Source: Vibrio salilacus
GTDB taxonomy: Bacteria; Pseudomonadota; Gammaproteobacteria; Enterobacterales; Vibrionaceae
DNA length: 64,000 bases
Assembly (NCBI RefSeq): GCF_002811245.1
Contig: NZ_NIVQ01000012.1
Location: forward strand, 1-64,000
Direction: 5' to 3'
Shown: one piece after another, positions 1 through 10,429 of the stretch
Position numbering within the stretch: position 1 is the stretch's first letter
How the letters are laid out: each line of letters opens with the position of its first letter
Made by a program: the position numbers and the translations under genes
The notes under the pieces: model-generated
What the model was told of the DNA's origin: nothing
Database searches by the model: none
Seen by the model: only the letters and a program-made list of their open reading frames with translations

Positions 1-310
1 CTAAGCAATAACCTATTGGATTGTCATCAACGAGTGCCCACACAGATTGATAGGTTTATATTGTTAAAGAGCGTTCTTCTTTGTGACTTACGTCACTTCG
101 GAAGAGGCGGTCATTTTAGCGATATAAAGTTTAGTGTCAACCACTTTTTTCAAACTTTTTTCAAGCGTTTCCACTTGGCTAGATGACCTTGCTAATCGGT
201 AATTCGTTTCTTTCGAAGCGTTCCCGTGTCAGCGAGGGGGCATTATAGAGATCGCCATCACATTGGCAAGTCCTTTTTTGCGTTTATTTTGATTTTTTTA
301 TTGTTTGAGT
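1..310 (-). promoter_or_regulatory. rRNA operon promoters P1/P2 and 16S leader
   Basis: On the minus strand there are two sigma-70 promoters in tandem, as in enterobacterial rrn operons. P1 has -35 TTGCCA (264-269) and -10 TATAAT (242-247) with a 16-bp spacer, followed by a GC-rich discriminator and preceded by an A/T-rich UP-like tract (270-305). P2 has -35 TTGACA (135-140) and -10 TAAAAT (113-118), also 16 bp apart. Downstream, GCTCTTTAACA (62-72) is the boxA antitermination signal, followed by the conserved CTGTGTGGGCACTCG leader segment. Transcription runs off the left edge, where the 16S gene should lie. The operon diverges from yrdA. Confidence 0.88.
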
Positions 311-389
311 ATTTTCTATTCAAAACGACCTATTTTCAGCACTAAACTGTATCCAAATGGGTGAATTTCCCTTGGTATAAGGAGATAAA

Positions 390-938
390 ATGAGCGCTTT
401 ACGTAGTTATAAAGGTATAAAGCCCCAAATCGGCCAACGCGTCTATATAGATTCGAGCTCTGTTTTAGTCGGCGACATTAAGATCGGCGACGATTCAAGC
501 ATTTGGCCATTGGTCGCGGCAAGAGGTGATGTCAATCATATCCATATCGGTCAACGGACCAATGTTCAAGATGGCAGTGTGCTGCATGTAACCCATAAAA
601 ATCATGCCAACCCGCAAGGCTATCCACTAATTATTGGTAATGATGTCACCATCGGTCACAAAGTCATGTTGCACGGCTGTATTATCAAGGATCGTGTTTT
701 GGTTGGTATGGGAGCGATCGTTCTCGATGCTGCTACTATAGAAGAAGAGGTCATGATTGGTGCTGGAAGTCTGGTTCCACCAGGAAAAGTACTTAAGAGT
801 GGCTACCTTTATGTCGGTAGCCCAGTTAAACAAGCCCGGCCATTAAATGATCAAGAACGAGCTTTCTTGCAAAAATCCGCTGATAATTACGTCCAGAATA
901 AAGAAGACTACTTAAACCAAGTCGAAGTACTTAACTAA
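390..938 (+). CDS. yrdA: Gamma-carbonic anhydrase family protein YrdA
   Basis: A 182-residue left-handed beta-helix protein built from hexapeptide repeats (IGDDSS, IGQRTN, IGNDVT, IGHKVM). The three histidines expected to bind metal in this family are visible at about residues 66, 90 and 95. Members are trimeric and cytosolic; E. coli YrdA binds zinc but its physiological reaction is uncertain, so carbonic anhydrase activity should not be assumed. The start follows a good ribosome site (AAGGAG, 6 nt before ATG). It is transcribed away from the rrn promoters and its stop overlaps that of convergent yrdB by 8 bp. Confidence 0.9.
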   Translation: MSALRSYKGIKPQIGQRVYIDSSSVLVGDIKIGDDSSIWPLVAARGDVNHIHIGQRTNVQDGSVLHVTHKNHANPQGYPLIIGNDVTIGHKVMLHGCIIKDRVLVGMGAIVLDAATIEEEVMIGAGSLVPPGKVLKSGYLYVGSPVKQARPLNDQERAFLQKSADNYVQNKEDYLNQVEVLN

Positions 939-1197
939 CGATCTCTATTTGGCCATGATGATTGAATTCTTCGTCTTCTATTAGCCCTTCGGCAAGCTCT
1001 TCGAGATCAAAGCGATATTGATTAAATATCCTTAGAGCTTGCTGCTCATCAGCGATGACCTGAACCGATAACTTCTCTAGCTCACCCTTCGTGACGATAC
1101 ACTCAATCAATGCGCCAGATTGTTGAGCCGGAAATGTCATCACTTCGCTCTCGGCATGCCAAGTTTGTATATCAGGAAATAGGATAGATTGATTCAC
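931..1197 (-). CDS. yrdB: DUF1488 family protein YrdB
   Basis: A small acidic protein of 88 residues of the DUF1488 family, recognised by length, by the FPDIQTWH and FNQYRFDLEELAE segments, and by position next to aroE and yrdA as in E. coli. Its function is unknown. It starts two bases after the aroE stop region and is probably co-transcribed with hemF-aroE. Its 3' end overlaps yrdA tail to tail. Confidence 0.8.
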   Translation of the reverse strand: MNQSILFPDIQTWHAESEVMTFPAQQSGALIECIVTKGELEKLSVQVIADEQQALRIFNQYRFDLEELAEGLIEDEEFNHHGQIEIVS

Positions 1198-1199
1198 GC

Positions 1200-2033
1200 T
1201 TACATCCCTTCTATATTTTTACGTAGCTCTCGAAGAATCTGTTTGGCTCCAGGCCTTAATCCGCGCCATAACATGAAACTTTCGGCCGCTTGACCAACTA
1301 ACATACCCAACCCATCATACGCCGTAGTAACACCATGTTGATGAGCCCATTGATTGAACGTTGTCTGCCCGGAGCCATACATCATGTCATAGACCACGCT
1401 AGACGGCGAAAAGATGCTTGGTGCAATTTCTGGCAACTGTTTAGATAAGCTCGATGAAGTCGAGTTAATAATCACATCAAAACTCTCATCTATCTGATCC
1501 ATCGGCAATGCCGTTATCGGTCCATATAGCGCAAACATGTCGGCCAGTTGCACCGCTTTACCATGGGTACGATTAGTTATCACAATTTGTTGCGGGTGTT
1601 GATCTAATAGCGGCTTAATCACCCCACGCGCGGCACCACCAGCGCCAATCAACAATATTCGAGCCCCTTTTAAGCTGACCTGATATTGCAACAAATCTTG
1701 TACCAACCCTTCCCCATCGGTGTTATCGCCCAAGATTTCGCCATCATCGAGCTTTTTCAAAGTATTGACCGCGCCCGCTAATTGAGCGCGCTCTGTGAGT
1801 CGAGTAGCAAACTGATAAGCTTCTTCTTTAAAGGGGACCGTCACATTACACCCTTTCCCCCCTTGGGAAAAAAACGCAGAGACAGCAGGGATAAAGGCGT
1901 TTTTATCCGGACATGCTGTGGTGTAGTTGAGTGACTGATTTGTCTGGCGAGCAAATAGAGTATGAATAAACGGCGATTTGCTTTGTGAGATAGGATTTCC
2001 AAAAACCACGTAACGATCTAGTTGCTGAGTCAT
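1200..2033 (-). CDS. aroE: Shikimate dehydrogenase
   Basis: Reduces 3-dehydroshikimate to shikimate with NADPH, the fourth step of the chorismate pathway. The 277-residue product shows the shikimate-binding NPISQSKSP near the N-terminus, the catalytic-lysine segment NVTVPFKE, the Rossmann loop GAGGAARG and the NADP-selecting NRT. I start it at the internal ATG (2033), preceded by TAAGGG, and not 15 bases earlier where no ribosome site is seen; the N-terminus [14 protein letters not shown] then aligns with E. coli AroE. It lies between hemF and yrdB on one strand. Confidence 0.94.
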   Translation of the reverse strand: MTQQLDRYVVFGNPISQSKSPFIHTLFARQTNQSLNYTTACPDKNAFIPAVSAFFSQGGKGCNVTVPFKEEAYQFATRLTERAQLAGAVNTLKKLDDGEILGDNTDGEGLVQDLLQYQVSLKGARILLIGAGGAARGVIKPLLDQHPQQIVITNRTHGKAVQLADMFALYGPITALPMDQIDESFDVIINSTSSSLSKQLPEIAPSIFSPSSVVYDMMYGSGQTTFNQWAHQHGVTTAYDGLGMLVGQAAESFMLWRGLRPGAKQILRELRKNIEGM

Positions 2034-2108
2034 ACCCTTACCTAGCATAAAATTAAAAAGGTCAATGCGAACATTGACCCTATCACTATCTATATAAGGA
2101 AGAAAGTG

Positions 2109-3050
<942 letters not shown>

Positions 3051-3272
3051 TTAACCCTGTCTTAATACTTGTGAGGTTCGAGCATCGCGTATTTCACTCG
3101 GTTTTTCGCAACCACCCGTTTGCCCGTCAAGCACCGCCGCCAATTGGTGACCTAATTGCTGCCTGACTTGCTGGCTGATAAGGCACGGTGACTGACCAGT
3201 CAAATTCGCGCTGGTAGAGGTTAACGGCTTTGCAAACGCATTACACATCTTTTGTACTAAAGGATGATCGTA
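3051..3272 (-). pseudogene. tsaC: C-terminal remnant of tsaC (yrdC)
   Basis: The frame gives only the last ~72 residues of a Sua5/YrdC/TsaC threonylcarbamoyl-AMP synthase: DHPLV, then KPLTSTSANLTGQSPC and the conserved tail PSEIRDARTSQVLRQG. In E. coli TsaC these correspond to roughly residues 118-190. Going upstream the similarity stops at DHPLV and a stop codon appears in frame at 3288-3290; the next bases are the purE promoter. About 115 N-terminal residues, which form most of the ATP and threonine site, are absent in every frame. The purE control region begins about 70 bp further, so there is no room for the rest of the gene. I call it a deletion remnant between yrdD-purEK and hemF. Confidence 0.8.
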
Positions 3273-3343
3273 GTGTACAAATAATCCCTATCGATGACGA
3301 AAGCTAATTTGTCTCAAGTGCACACTTGCGGATAGTAAACCAT

Positions 3344-3381
3344 GCGCAAACGTTTGCTTCAGTAAAAAATCCCCGTATAAT
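3344..3381 (+). promoter_or_regulatory. purEK promoter with PurR operator
   Basis: A PurR-type 16-mer GCGCAAACGTTTGCTT lies at 3344-3359, with a perfect GCAAACGTTTGC core (3346-3357). A -10 box TATAAT is at 3376-3381; the best -35 (TTGCTT, 3354-3359) falls inside the operator, so bound PurR would block RNA polymerase. This is the known arrangement for purine-regulated purEK. Confidence 0.85.
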
Positions 3382-3432
3382 GCGCTCAAACCAATTGCTC
3401 ACCATATCTAAGCAGCTTTGAAGGAGTTTGAG

Positions 3433-3918
3433 ATGAAAGTCGGGATCATCATGGGTTCGAAATCAGATTGGCCAACCATGAAATTAGCAGCAGAAATGCT
3501 CGATACCTTTGGCATTGAGTACGAAACTAAAGTGGTATCGGCGCACCGCACTCCTCAACTCCTTGCAGACTACGCGAACAGCGCCAAACAGCGTGGATTG
3601 AAAGTGATCATTGCTGGTGCCGGTGGCGCAGCGCACTTACCGGGAATGTGTGCTGCTTTTACCAGTTTACCAGTGCTCGGCGTTCCGGTTCAATCTCGCG
3701 CACTTAAAGGTATGGATTCACTCCTTTCGATTGTACAAATGCCAAAAGGCATTGCTGTCGGTACATTAGCTATCGGCGAAGCAGGCGCAGCAAACGCAGG
3801 CATTTTGGCCGCACAAATCATCGGCACACACGATGAGCAGGTGATGGCCAAAGTCGAAGCCTTCCGCCGTGAACAAACCGATACGGTTCTTGCTAACCCA
3901 AACCCAGCCGAGGACTAA
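3433..3918 (+). CDS. purE: N5-carboxyaminoimidazole ribonucleotide mutase
   Basis: Converts N5-CAIR to CAIR in purine synthesis, acting with PurK. The 161-residue product carries the family's substrate loops [15 protein letters not shown] and [11 protein letters not shown], and is of usual length for a class I PurE. The start chosen is the ATG at 3433, with AAGGAG 6 nt upstream; an in-frame TTG 15 bases earlier would start inside that ribosome site. It forms an operon with purK, 4 bp downstream, under the PurR-controlled promoter. Confidence 0.96.
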   Translation: MKVGIIMGSKSDWPTMKLAAEMLDTFGIEYETKVVSAHRTPQLLADYANSAKQRGLKVIIAGAGGAAHLPGMCAAFTSLPVLGVPVQSRALKGMDSLLSIVQMPKGIAVGTLAIGEAGAANAGILAAQIIGTHDEQVMAKVEAFRREQTDTVLANPNPAED

Positions 3919-3922
3919 GTCG

Positions 3923-5056
3923 ATGCACGTTTTAGTATTAGGCGCTGGCCAACTCGCACGCATGATGTCTTTAGCTGGTGCGCCCCTTAATATTGAAATT
4001 TTGGCCTATGATGTCGATAGTGGCAATATCGTTCATCCATTAACGCAAAGTGTGATTGGCAATGACCTGCACAATGCGATTGAGCGAGCGGATGTGATTA
4101 CGGCAGAATTTGAACACATTGCTCACGATATCTTGGCCATTTGTCAGCAAAGCGGTAAGTTTCTCCCTTCAGCCGACGCGATTAAAGCCGGTGGCGATCG
4201 TCGACTCGAAAAAGCCTTGTTAGATAAGGCCGGTGTACGTAATGCCAACTATTATGTCATCACCTCTCGCCAAGATTTCAATGATGCAATTGAACACGTT
4301 GGCCTGCCCATGGTGCTGAAAAGCGCGCTTGGCGGTTACGACGGTAAAGGTCAGTGGCGCTTGAAACAGCGCGATCAGATCGAGAAAATCTGGCATGAAA
4401 TGGAGCAGTGCCTTGCAGCAACTGACACACAAGCGATTGTTGCTGAAGAGTTCGTTCCTTTTGACCGAGAAGTCTCATTGGTCGGCGCGCGCGGCAAAGA
4501 TGGCAGTGTGGCGGTGTACCCATTAGCAGAAAACGTTCATACCAACGGCGTACTGACATTATCCACGGCGATTGCCGACACCGAACTGCAACAGCAAGCC
4601 AAACAGATGTTTACTGCGGTAGCAAATAGCCTTGAGTACGTAGGCGTATTAGCACTTGAGTTCTTCGATGTGGATGGTACGTTACTGGTGAATGAGATTG
4701 CCCCACGCGTCCATAACTCTGGCCACTGGACTCAGCAGGGCGCGGAAACCTGCCAGTTTGAGAATCACTTGCGCGCAGTGTGTGGCTTACCTTTAGGTAG
4801 CACAAAATTAATTCGTTCCACTGCAATGATCAACATTTTGGGAGAAGACACCTTACCACCGCAAGTTCTAGCTATTGGGGGCTGTCATGTTCATTGGTAT
4901 GGCAAAGAAAAGCGCGCTGGACGTAAAATGGGACACATCAATGTGTGCGGAGACTATAACGGCGAACTGCAACGCAAGCTGTGCAAACTTGCGAAAATAT
5001 TGGATAAACACGCGTTTCTTGCGGTGCATGAATTCGCGGCCAACTTTAGCGAATAA
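3923..5056 (+). CDS. purK: N5-carboxyaminoimidazole ribonucleotide synthase
   Basis: ATP-dependent carboxylation of AIR with bicarbonate to N5-CAIR. The 377-residue ATP-grasp protein begins [15 protein letters not shown], has the glycine-rich ATP loop (GGYDGKGQW) near residue 135, the [12 protein letters not shown] segment, and [14 protein letters not shown] with metal-binding residues near 250. The start at 3923 follows the purE stop by a few bases; earlier in-frame codons lie within purE. A rho-independent terminator follows. Confidence 0.95.
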   Translation: MHVLVLGAGQLARMMSLAGAPLNIEILAYDVDSGNIVHPLTQSVIGNDLHNAIERADVITAEFEHIAHDILAICQQSGKFLPSADAIKAGGDRRLEKALLDKAGVRNANYYVITSRQDFNDAIEHVGLPMVLKSALGGYDGKGQWRLKQRDQIEKIWHEMEQCLAATDTQAIVAEEFVPFDREVSLVGARGKDGSVAVYPLAENVHTNGVLTLSTAIADTELQQQAKQMFTAVANSLEYVGVLALEFFDVDGTLLVNEIAPRVHNSGHWTQQGAETCQFENHLRAVCGLPLGSTKLIRSTAMINILGEDTLPPQVLAIGGCHVHWYGKEKRAGRKMGHINVCGDYNGELQRKLCKLAKILDKHAFLAVHEFAANFSE

Positions 5057-5070
5057 ACCTCAATACACAC

Positions 5071-5096
5071 AAATGGCGCGGATAGCGCCATTTTTT
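5071..5096 (+). terminator. purK terminator
   Basis: AAATGGCGC, loop GGATA, GCGCCATTTTTT. It lies between the convergent purK and yrdD and could serve both directions. Confidence 0.85.
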
Positions 5097-5682
5097 ATGA
5101 TGGTTGAGTGTGGTGGCACTTTCGACTCGCACACTGCAATTTCTCACCACTGGCCAACTTCTTCTCAATCAAAAGCGGAAAACCACACTTTTTACACTGC
5201 CCTGCAACTGGCGGCTGATTCACGGCAAACTTACACTTAGGGTAATTGTCGCAAGCATAGAACACTTTGCCAAAACGTGTTTTACGCTCGACTAACTGCC
5301 CTTGCTGACACTCAGGACAAGTATGAGCTTGTGGCGCTTGTTGCTGTTTGGGTTGGTCAATAGACTCAATGTGATGACACTCAGGATAATGACTGCAGCC
5401 AATAAACATCCCATAACGCCCTTGACGCAGCACCAATTCATTACCACACGCCGGACAAGCAACGCCCAGCTCTTTGATGACATGGCCATCATTTTGGTGT
5501 AATGGTTTAATGTAGTCACAATTTGGGTATTGGTCACAACCAAGAAATGGACCATGTTTACCGTGACGCAAGTGCAACTCGCCCTGTCGCTGCTCAGTTT
5601 GGCACTTAGGGCAAGCTTGGTGTTCTAACGCATGTTCATGAGCTGAAAACAGCTGCTGATCAATTTTGTTGCTCATAACCAC
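5095..5682 (-). CDS. yrdD: Topoisomerase I-type zinc-ribbon protein YrdD
   Basis: A 195-residue protein made almost entirely of four zinc ribbons like those at the C-terminus of topoisomerase I: three with CPxC...CxxYPxC spacing and a final, more divergent CKKC...C...C. It probably binds single-stranded DNA or RNA; no catalytic domain is present. E. coli YrdD is similar. It is the last gene of a minus-strand dprA-smg-yrdD run and overlaps the purK terminator. Confidence 0.85.
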   Translation of the reverse strand: MVMSNKIDQQLFSAHEHALEHQACPKCQTEQRQGELHLRHGKHGPFLGCDQYPNCDYIKPLHQNDGHVIKELGVACPACGNELVLRQGRYGMFIGCSHYPECHHIESIDQPKQQQAPQAHTCPECQQGQLVERKTRFGKVFYACDNYPKCKFAVNQPPVAGQCKKCGFPLLIEKKLASGEKLQCASRKCHHTQPS

Positions 5683-5692
5683 TCAACAAGGT

Positions 5693-6172
5693 TTAGTGAA
5701 GAATACCTTGTTCCTTGGTATACAACAGCTCTTCCATAAGCGTATAGGCATTCTCGTTACCCGGTACGTTAAACAGCACCATCAAGACAATCCATTTTAA
5801 ATCGTCAAGCTCAAAATCATCGGTCTCTAACCCCATGATACGATCAATGACCATTTCACGCGTTTCAGTGGTCAGTACATTAACCTGCTCAAGGAAAGTC
5901 AAAAAACCACGACACTCTAAGCTCAGGCGCTCACACTCTTTCGCCGTATAGATACGAGTTGAATTGGAGGCATTGCACACTGAGATCGCAGAGTGAGTTT
6001 CACTTTGCTGCAGTGCTGCTAGTTCTTCTAGCCAAACAAGGGCTTTATAAATGTCTTTTTGATGAAACCCTGCCCGAAGCAACTCTTCCTCGAGTTCATC
6101 TTGATTGACTTGTAACTCTGCATCGCTATGGATGTAAGTCTCGAATAGATACATTAGGATATCCATCATCAT
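5693..6172 (-). CDS. smg: Smg family protein (DUF494)
   Basis: A 159-residue acidic, mainly helical protein; the start [20 protein letters not shown] matches E. coli Smg closely. The function is not established. Three consecutive ATG codons make the exact start uncertain by two residues. It lies two bases after dprA and ten before yrdD, so the three are very likely one transcript. Confidence 0.88.
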   Translation of the reverse strand: MMMDILMYLFETYIHSDAELQVNQDELEEELLRAGFHQKDIYKALVWLEELAALQQSETHSAISVCNASNSTRIYTAKECERLSLECRGFLTFLEQVNVLTTETREMVIDRIMGLETDDFELDDLKWIVLMVLFNVPGNENAYTLMEELLYTKEQGILH

Positions 6173-6174
6173 AG

Positions 6175-7293
6175 CTAGCCCCTCTCATTACGAATATAGC
6201 CACCGGAAACTGCAACAACATGCCCTTCGAGCTCAAGCTCCAAGAGCTGCATCATGACTTCTTGTACAGGTATATTGGTCCTGCTTGCAAGAATATCAAC
6301 TGGTGTAGCCTTACTTCCTACGTTAGCTAACAGTGAAGCAAATGGCAATTGTTGTTTAGCTTCTATTTCCTCGAACAGTGGCGGCTGAACCTGTCTGTGC
6401 GTTTGATTGGTCCAATCAAGCAGCGAGTTAACTTCATTGAGGATATCTTCAACCGTCACAACCAAGCACGCACCCTGTTTAATCAACAAGTTACACCCCA
6501 AGGCTTGCGTGTTGTGAATCGAACCTGGCAAGGCAAAGACTTCTCGCCCTTGTTCAAGGGCATAGCGAGCGGTAATCAATGAGCCGCTCTTTTGCGCCGC
6601 CTCTACCACCAATACCCCCAGCGAGAGACCACTAATAATGCGATTACGACGCGGGAAATGCTCCGCTTTAGGCTGAGCGGTAGGATGAAACTCGGAAACC
6701 AGTGCGCCACCACCAGCAACCATTCGCTGCGCTAAGTCGCGATGACGCGCAGGATAAACACTTTGTAACCCGCAACCTAACACCGCAAGCGTCACGCCTC
6801 CTGCTTGTAGCGCACCATCGTGTGCATAGCCATCAGCGCCCAATGCCAAGCCACTGGTCACGGCTAACTGATGCTCAACTAAACGGATCGCAAAGTCGCG
6901 CGCACTGTTAAGCGCATCCACACTGGCATTGCGGCTGCCGACTATCGCAATTTGCGGCAGTGCAAGCGCGCTAGGGTCACCTTTAACAAAGAGCACCGCT
7001 GGTACAGAAGCGGCTTGGCGAAGTAGATCAGGATATCGAACATCATCAAGCGTCACTATGTGTTGGTTGGTGTCCGCGCTTTGCCACTCAAGACATTGCT
7101 CTACTTGAGTGTGCGCTTGATGTTTTAAAAATTGAATTTGCGCCGCATTTAATCCAAGCGCTTGCATCGATTGCGCTGACGCATTGACGATATTGAGCGG
7201 CGCATCGCGAGCGATTAACTTAGCAAAAGATTTAGGACCAATGCCGGGTGTGAAATAGAGCGCTAGCCATGCACTGAGTTGTTGGTCAAACAT
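6175..7293 (-). CDS. dprA: DNA processing protein DprA
   Basis: Loads RecA on incoming single-stranded DNA during natural transformation, which vibrios perform on chitin. The 372-residue product has an N-terminal helical region, the Rossmann-like core with [35 protein letters not shown] and the basic [12 protein letters not shown], and a C-terminal winged-helix domain (about residues 305-372). Length matches E. coli Smf. First gene of dprA-smg-yrdD, divergent from def. Confidence 0.94.
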   Translation of the reverse strand: MFDQQLSAWLALYFTPGIGPKSFAKLIARDAPLNIVNASAQSMQALGLNAAQIQFLKHQAHTQVEQCLEWQSADTNQHIVTLDDVRYPDLLRQAASVPAVLFVKGDPSALALPQIAIVGSRNASVDALNSARDFAIRLVEHQLAVTSGLALGADGYAHDGALQAGGVTLAVLGCGLQSVYPARHRDLAQRMVAGGGALVSEFHPTAQPKAEHFPRRNRIISGLSLGVLVVEAAQKSGSLITARYALEQGREVFALPGSIHNTQALGCNLLIKQGACLVVTVEDILNEVNSLLDWTNQTHRQVQPPLFEEIEAKQQLPFASLLANVGSKATPVDILASRTNIPVQEVMMQLLELELEGHVVAVSGGYIRNERG

Positions 7294-7529
7294 ATCGTTC
7301 TCGTCACCGATGTTTGGCGTACGCTACGAACGCCAAGGTTGTTAATGTGGCCAGTTTGGTCTGCTTTAAAATCGCCGATTGACCGCTCTACAGCACGTAA
7401 AGTAGCATCGAATGAGAAAGAGAAGCGCTCCAAAAATCGTATTGATGCTGTCATTTAAAGTGTAAAATGTCTAGAATTGAGCCAACGAGGTTTATCCTGA
7501 TTCGGCACAGTTCAACATTTCGAGTGTAT

Positions 7530-8042
7530 ATGTCTGTATTACAAGTATTAACAATCCCAGATGACCGCCTTCGCACCGTGGCAAAGCCGGTAGAGAAAGT
7601 TACTCCTGAGATTCAAAAGTTCGTCGACGACATGATTGAAACCATGTACGACGAGGAAGGTATTGGCCTGGCAGCAACCCAAGTCGATGTTCACCAACGT
7701 ATTGTGGTTATCGATGTTTCTGAAACTCGCGATCAGCCTATGGTTCTGATCAACCCCGAGATTCTAGATAAACGCGGTGAAGATGGCATTGAAGAAGGCT
7801 GTCTCTCTGTTCCTGGTGCGCGTGCGCTTGTTCCTCGCGCGGCAGAAGTAACAGTGAAAGCCCTTAACCGTGATGGTGAAGAGTTCACCTTTGAAGCGGA
7901 TGATTTATTAGCAATTTGTGTTCAGCACGAGCTTGATCACTTAGAAGGCAAACTATTTGTTGATTACCTTTCGCCTCTAAAACGCAAGCGTATCCAAGAT
8001 AAGCTCGCGAAGATTAAGCGCTTCAATGAGAAGAACGCATAA
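7530..8042 (+). CDS. def: Peptide deformylase
   Basis: Removes the N-formyl group from new polypeptides. All three metalloprotease motifs are present in 170 residues: [16 protein letters not shown] (metal-binding Cys) and QHELDHLEG (two metal-binding His and catalytic Glu). I start it at ATG 7530, giving [14 protein letters not shown] as in homologues; the ribosome site is weak (CGAG). Followed by fmt, which adds the formyl group to initiator tRNA. Confidence 0.96.
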   Translation: MSVLQVLTIPDDRLRTVAKPVEKVTPEIQKFVDDMIETMYDEEGIGLAATQVDVHQRIVVIDVSETRDQPMVLINPEILDKRGEDGIEEGCLSVPGARALVPRAAEVTVKALNRDGEEFTFEADDLLAICVQHELDHLEGKLFVDYLSPLKRKRIQDKLAKIKRFNEKNA

Positions 8043-8074
8043 GCTTAACCGCTAACCTATAGAAGGAAGGTACC

Positions 8075-9022
8075 TTGAGCAAACCTTTAAAAATTGTTTT
8101 TGCTGGTACTCCGGATTTCGCCGCCCGTCACTTGGCGGCGTTGTTGTCTTCGGAGCACGAGATTATTGCGGTTTACACCCAACCCGATCGCCCGGCAGGA
8201 CGAGGGAAAAAACTCACGGCAAGCCCAGTTAAACATATTGCTGTGGAGCATGGTATTGCGGTTTATCAGCCAGAAAACTTCAAATCAGACCAAGCAAAGC
8301 AACAGCTGGCTGATCTGAATGCGGATCTGATGGTGGTGGTTGCTTACGGCTTACTTCTACCTCAAGCGGTACTTGATACACCAAGACTCGGCTGCATTAA
8401 TGTTCACGGCTCGATTCTGCCTCGCTGGCGCGGTGCGGCACCGATTCAACGCTCGATTTGGGCGGGAGACACCGAGACTGGTGTCACCATCATGCAGATG
8501 GATATTGGCCTCGATACTGGCGACATGCTAAAAATTGCCACGTTACCCATTGAAGCCAATGACACCAGTGCATCGATGTACGAAAAGCTCGCGCAGCTAG
8601 GGCCAAGCGCCTTAGTTGAATGCTTAACTGAGATTGCACAAGGGACCGCCGTCGCACACAAGCAAGATGACGAACTTGCTAACTACGCCAAGAAGCTCAG
8701 CAAAGAAGAAGCGCGCATTAATTGGCAAGATGACGCGCGGCACATTGAGCGCTGTGTTCGAGCATTCAACCCTTGGCCAATGAGTCATTTTGACGTTGCC
8801 GACAACAGCATTAAAGTATGGCAAAGCCAAGTCGCTGAGCAAAGTACCGAACAACCTGCAGGTACCATTCTTCAAGCAGATAAAACGGGGATCTACGTCG
8901 CCACTGGTAACGGGGTTTTGGTGTTGCAACAACTGCAAGTGCCTGGTAAAAAAGCCATGCCAGTTCAAGATATTCTGAACTCACGTTCAAGCTGGTTTGC
9001 CGTTGGCACCCAACTGGTTTAA
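8075..9022 (+). CDS. fmt: Methionyl-tRNA formyltransferase
   Basis: Formylates Met-tRNAfMet using 10-formyltetrahydrofolate. 315 residues: N-terminal formyltransferase domain with the catalytic [17 protein letters not shown] block near 108-125 and a catalytic Asp in DIGLDTGDM, then a C-terminal OB-like tRNA-binding domain. The start is TTG at 8075 with a strong AGAAGGAAGG upstream. Second gene of def-fmt-rsmB. Confidence 0.96.
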   Translation: MSKPLKIVFAGTPDFAARHLAALLSSEHEIIAVYTQPDRPAGRGKKLTASPVKHIAVEHGIAVYQPENFKSDQAKQQLADLNADLMVVVAYGLLLPQAVLDTPRLGCINVHGSILPRWRGAAPIQRSIWAGDTETGVTIMQMDIGLDTGDMLKIATLPIEANDTSASMYEKLAQLGPSALVECLTEIAQGTAVAHKQDDELANYAKKLSKEEARINWQDDARHIERCVRAFNPWPMSHFDVADNSIKVWQSQVAEQSTEQPAGTILQADKTGIYVATGNGVLVLQQLQVPGKKAMPVQDILNSRSSWFAVGTQLV

Positions 9023-9054
9023 CTCTCTATTCCCTCTTGGGAAACGTACATTTT

Positions 9055-9083
9055 GAGGGTGGAGACACCCTCCCTTTATTTAA
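9055..9083 (+). terminator. Weak hairpin between fmt and rsmB
   Basis: GAGGGT, GGAGAC, ACCCTC followed by CCTTTATTT. The stem is short and the T tract interrupted, so it may only attenuate transcription into rsmB. Confidence 0.45.
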
Positions 9084-9093
9084 GGTATTCAAC

Positions 9094-10374
9094 ATGAATG
9101 TTCGCGCAGCAGCAGCTAACGTCCTGTTCCAAGTGGTCGATAAAGGCCAATCTCTGTCACACGCACTCCCAGCCGCGCAAAAAACCATCAAACCTCGCGA
9201 TCACGCTCTGCTCCAAGAGATCTGTTATGGTGCTTTACGCTACCTGCCACGCTTAGAGTCAATTGCCAACGAACTTATGGACAACCCTCTAAAAGGCAAA
9301 AAGCGAGTTTTCCACCACTTGATTTTGGTCGGGATTTATCAATTAAGCTTTATGCGTATTCCAGCTCACGCCGCAGTAGCCGAAACCGTCGAAGGCACCA
9401 AAACCTTGCGTGGTCCTAGCCTACGAGGTTTGATTAATGCCGTACTGCGTAGCTACTTGCGTGATCAAGAAACATTGGATGAACAAGCCGTCAGCCACAA
9501 CGCAGGTAAGTATGGCCATCCAAATTGGCTGTTAAAAATGCTCCAAGAGAACTACCCGGAACAGTGGGAACAGTTGGTCGATGCCAATAACAGTAAGGCT
9601 CCGATGTGGTTACGTGTAAACCGCCAACACCATACTCGCGATGAATACCTTCAACTGCTGAATAATGAAAACATTGAATACAGCCTCCATTCACAAGCTG
9701 AAGATGCCATAAAATTGGCTTCACCCTGTGATGTCACTTTACTGCCAGGTTTTAGTCGCGGTTGGGTATCGGTACAAGATGCAGCCGCGCAGTTGTCAGT
9801 CAACTATTTGCAGCCGAAAAACGGCGAACTCATCTTAGATTGCTGCGCCGCTCCGGGAGGGAAAACTGCCCATATCCTAGAGCATACTGAAGACACTGAA
9901 GTAGTGGCGATCGACTGTGACGCCAAACGCCTGGATCGTGTTTACGATAACCTTGAGCGCCTACAATTACGTGCTGATGTGATATGTGGCGATGCGCGCT
10001 ACCCTCATGAGTGGTGGCAAGGTGAGAAGTTTGATCGCATCCTACTTGATGCGCCCTGTTCAGCAACAGGGGTTATTCGTCGTCACCCTGATATCAAGTG
10101 GTTACGTCGCGCCAGCGATATTGAAGCTTTAGCTGAATTACAAAGCGAAATCCTCGATGCGATGTGGCAACAGCTTAAACCTGGTGGTACCTTGGTTTAT
10201 GCAACTTGCTCGATCACACCACAAGAAAACGCCGAACAAGTGAAAGCATTTTTAGCCCGAACCAGCGATGCTCAACTGCAAGGCTCAAAAATCGATAACC
10301 CAGGACGTCAAATATTACCTGGAGAAGAGGATATGGATGGCTTCTATTATGCCGTCCTAACCAAGCAAGCGTAA
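9094..10374 (+). CDS. rsmB: 16S rRNA m5C967 methyltransferase
   Basis: Methylates C967 of 16S rRNA with SAM. The 426-residue protein has an N-terminal NusB-like helical domain (about 1-140) and a C-terminal Rossmann methyltransferase with SAM loop [14 protein letters not shown], catalytic-cysteine motif [18 protein letters not shown] and the second conserved cysteine in TCSITPQEN. The ATG at 9094 gives [14 protein letters not shown] as in homologues; TAAGG lies upstream. Confidence 0.95.
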   Translation: MNVRAAAANVLFQVVDKGQSLSHALPAAQKTIKPRDHALLQEICYGALRYLPRLESIANELMDNPLKGKKRVFHHLILVGIYQLSFMRIPAHAAVAETVEGTKTLRGPSLRGLINAVLRSYLRDQETLDEQAVSHNAGKYGHPNWLLKMLQENYPEQWEQLVDANNSKAPMWLRVNRQHHTRDEYLQLLNNENIEYSLHSQAEDAIKLASPCDVTLLPGFSRGWVSVQDAAAQLSVNYLQPKNGELILDCCAAPGGKTAHILEHTEDTEVVAIDCDAKRLDRVYDNLERLQLRADVICGDARYPHEWWQGEKFDRILLDAPCSATGVIRRHPDIKWLRRASDIEALAELQSEILDAMWQQLKPGGTLVYATCSITPQENAEQVKAFLARTSDAQLQGSKIDNPGRQILPGEEDMDGFYYAVLTKQA

Positions 10375-10384
10375 CCGTATCGGC

Positions 10385-10405
10385 GGCAGCTAATCTGCTG
10401 CCTTT
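10385..10405 (+). terminator. Short hairpin after rsmB
   Basis: GGCAGC, TAATCT, GCTGCC then TTT. Six-base stem and only three Ts; a weak terminator or attenuator before trkA. Confidence 0.4.
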
Positions 10406-10429
10406 AAAGTTGTTAAACGAGATAAACGT

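Noticed and set aside
7263..7454. 63-codon minus-strand frame upstream of dprA
   Set aside because: Overlaps the dprA start, has no ribosome site and no recognisable domain.
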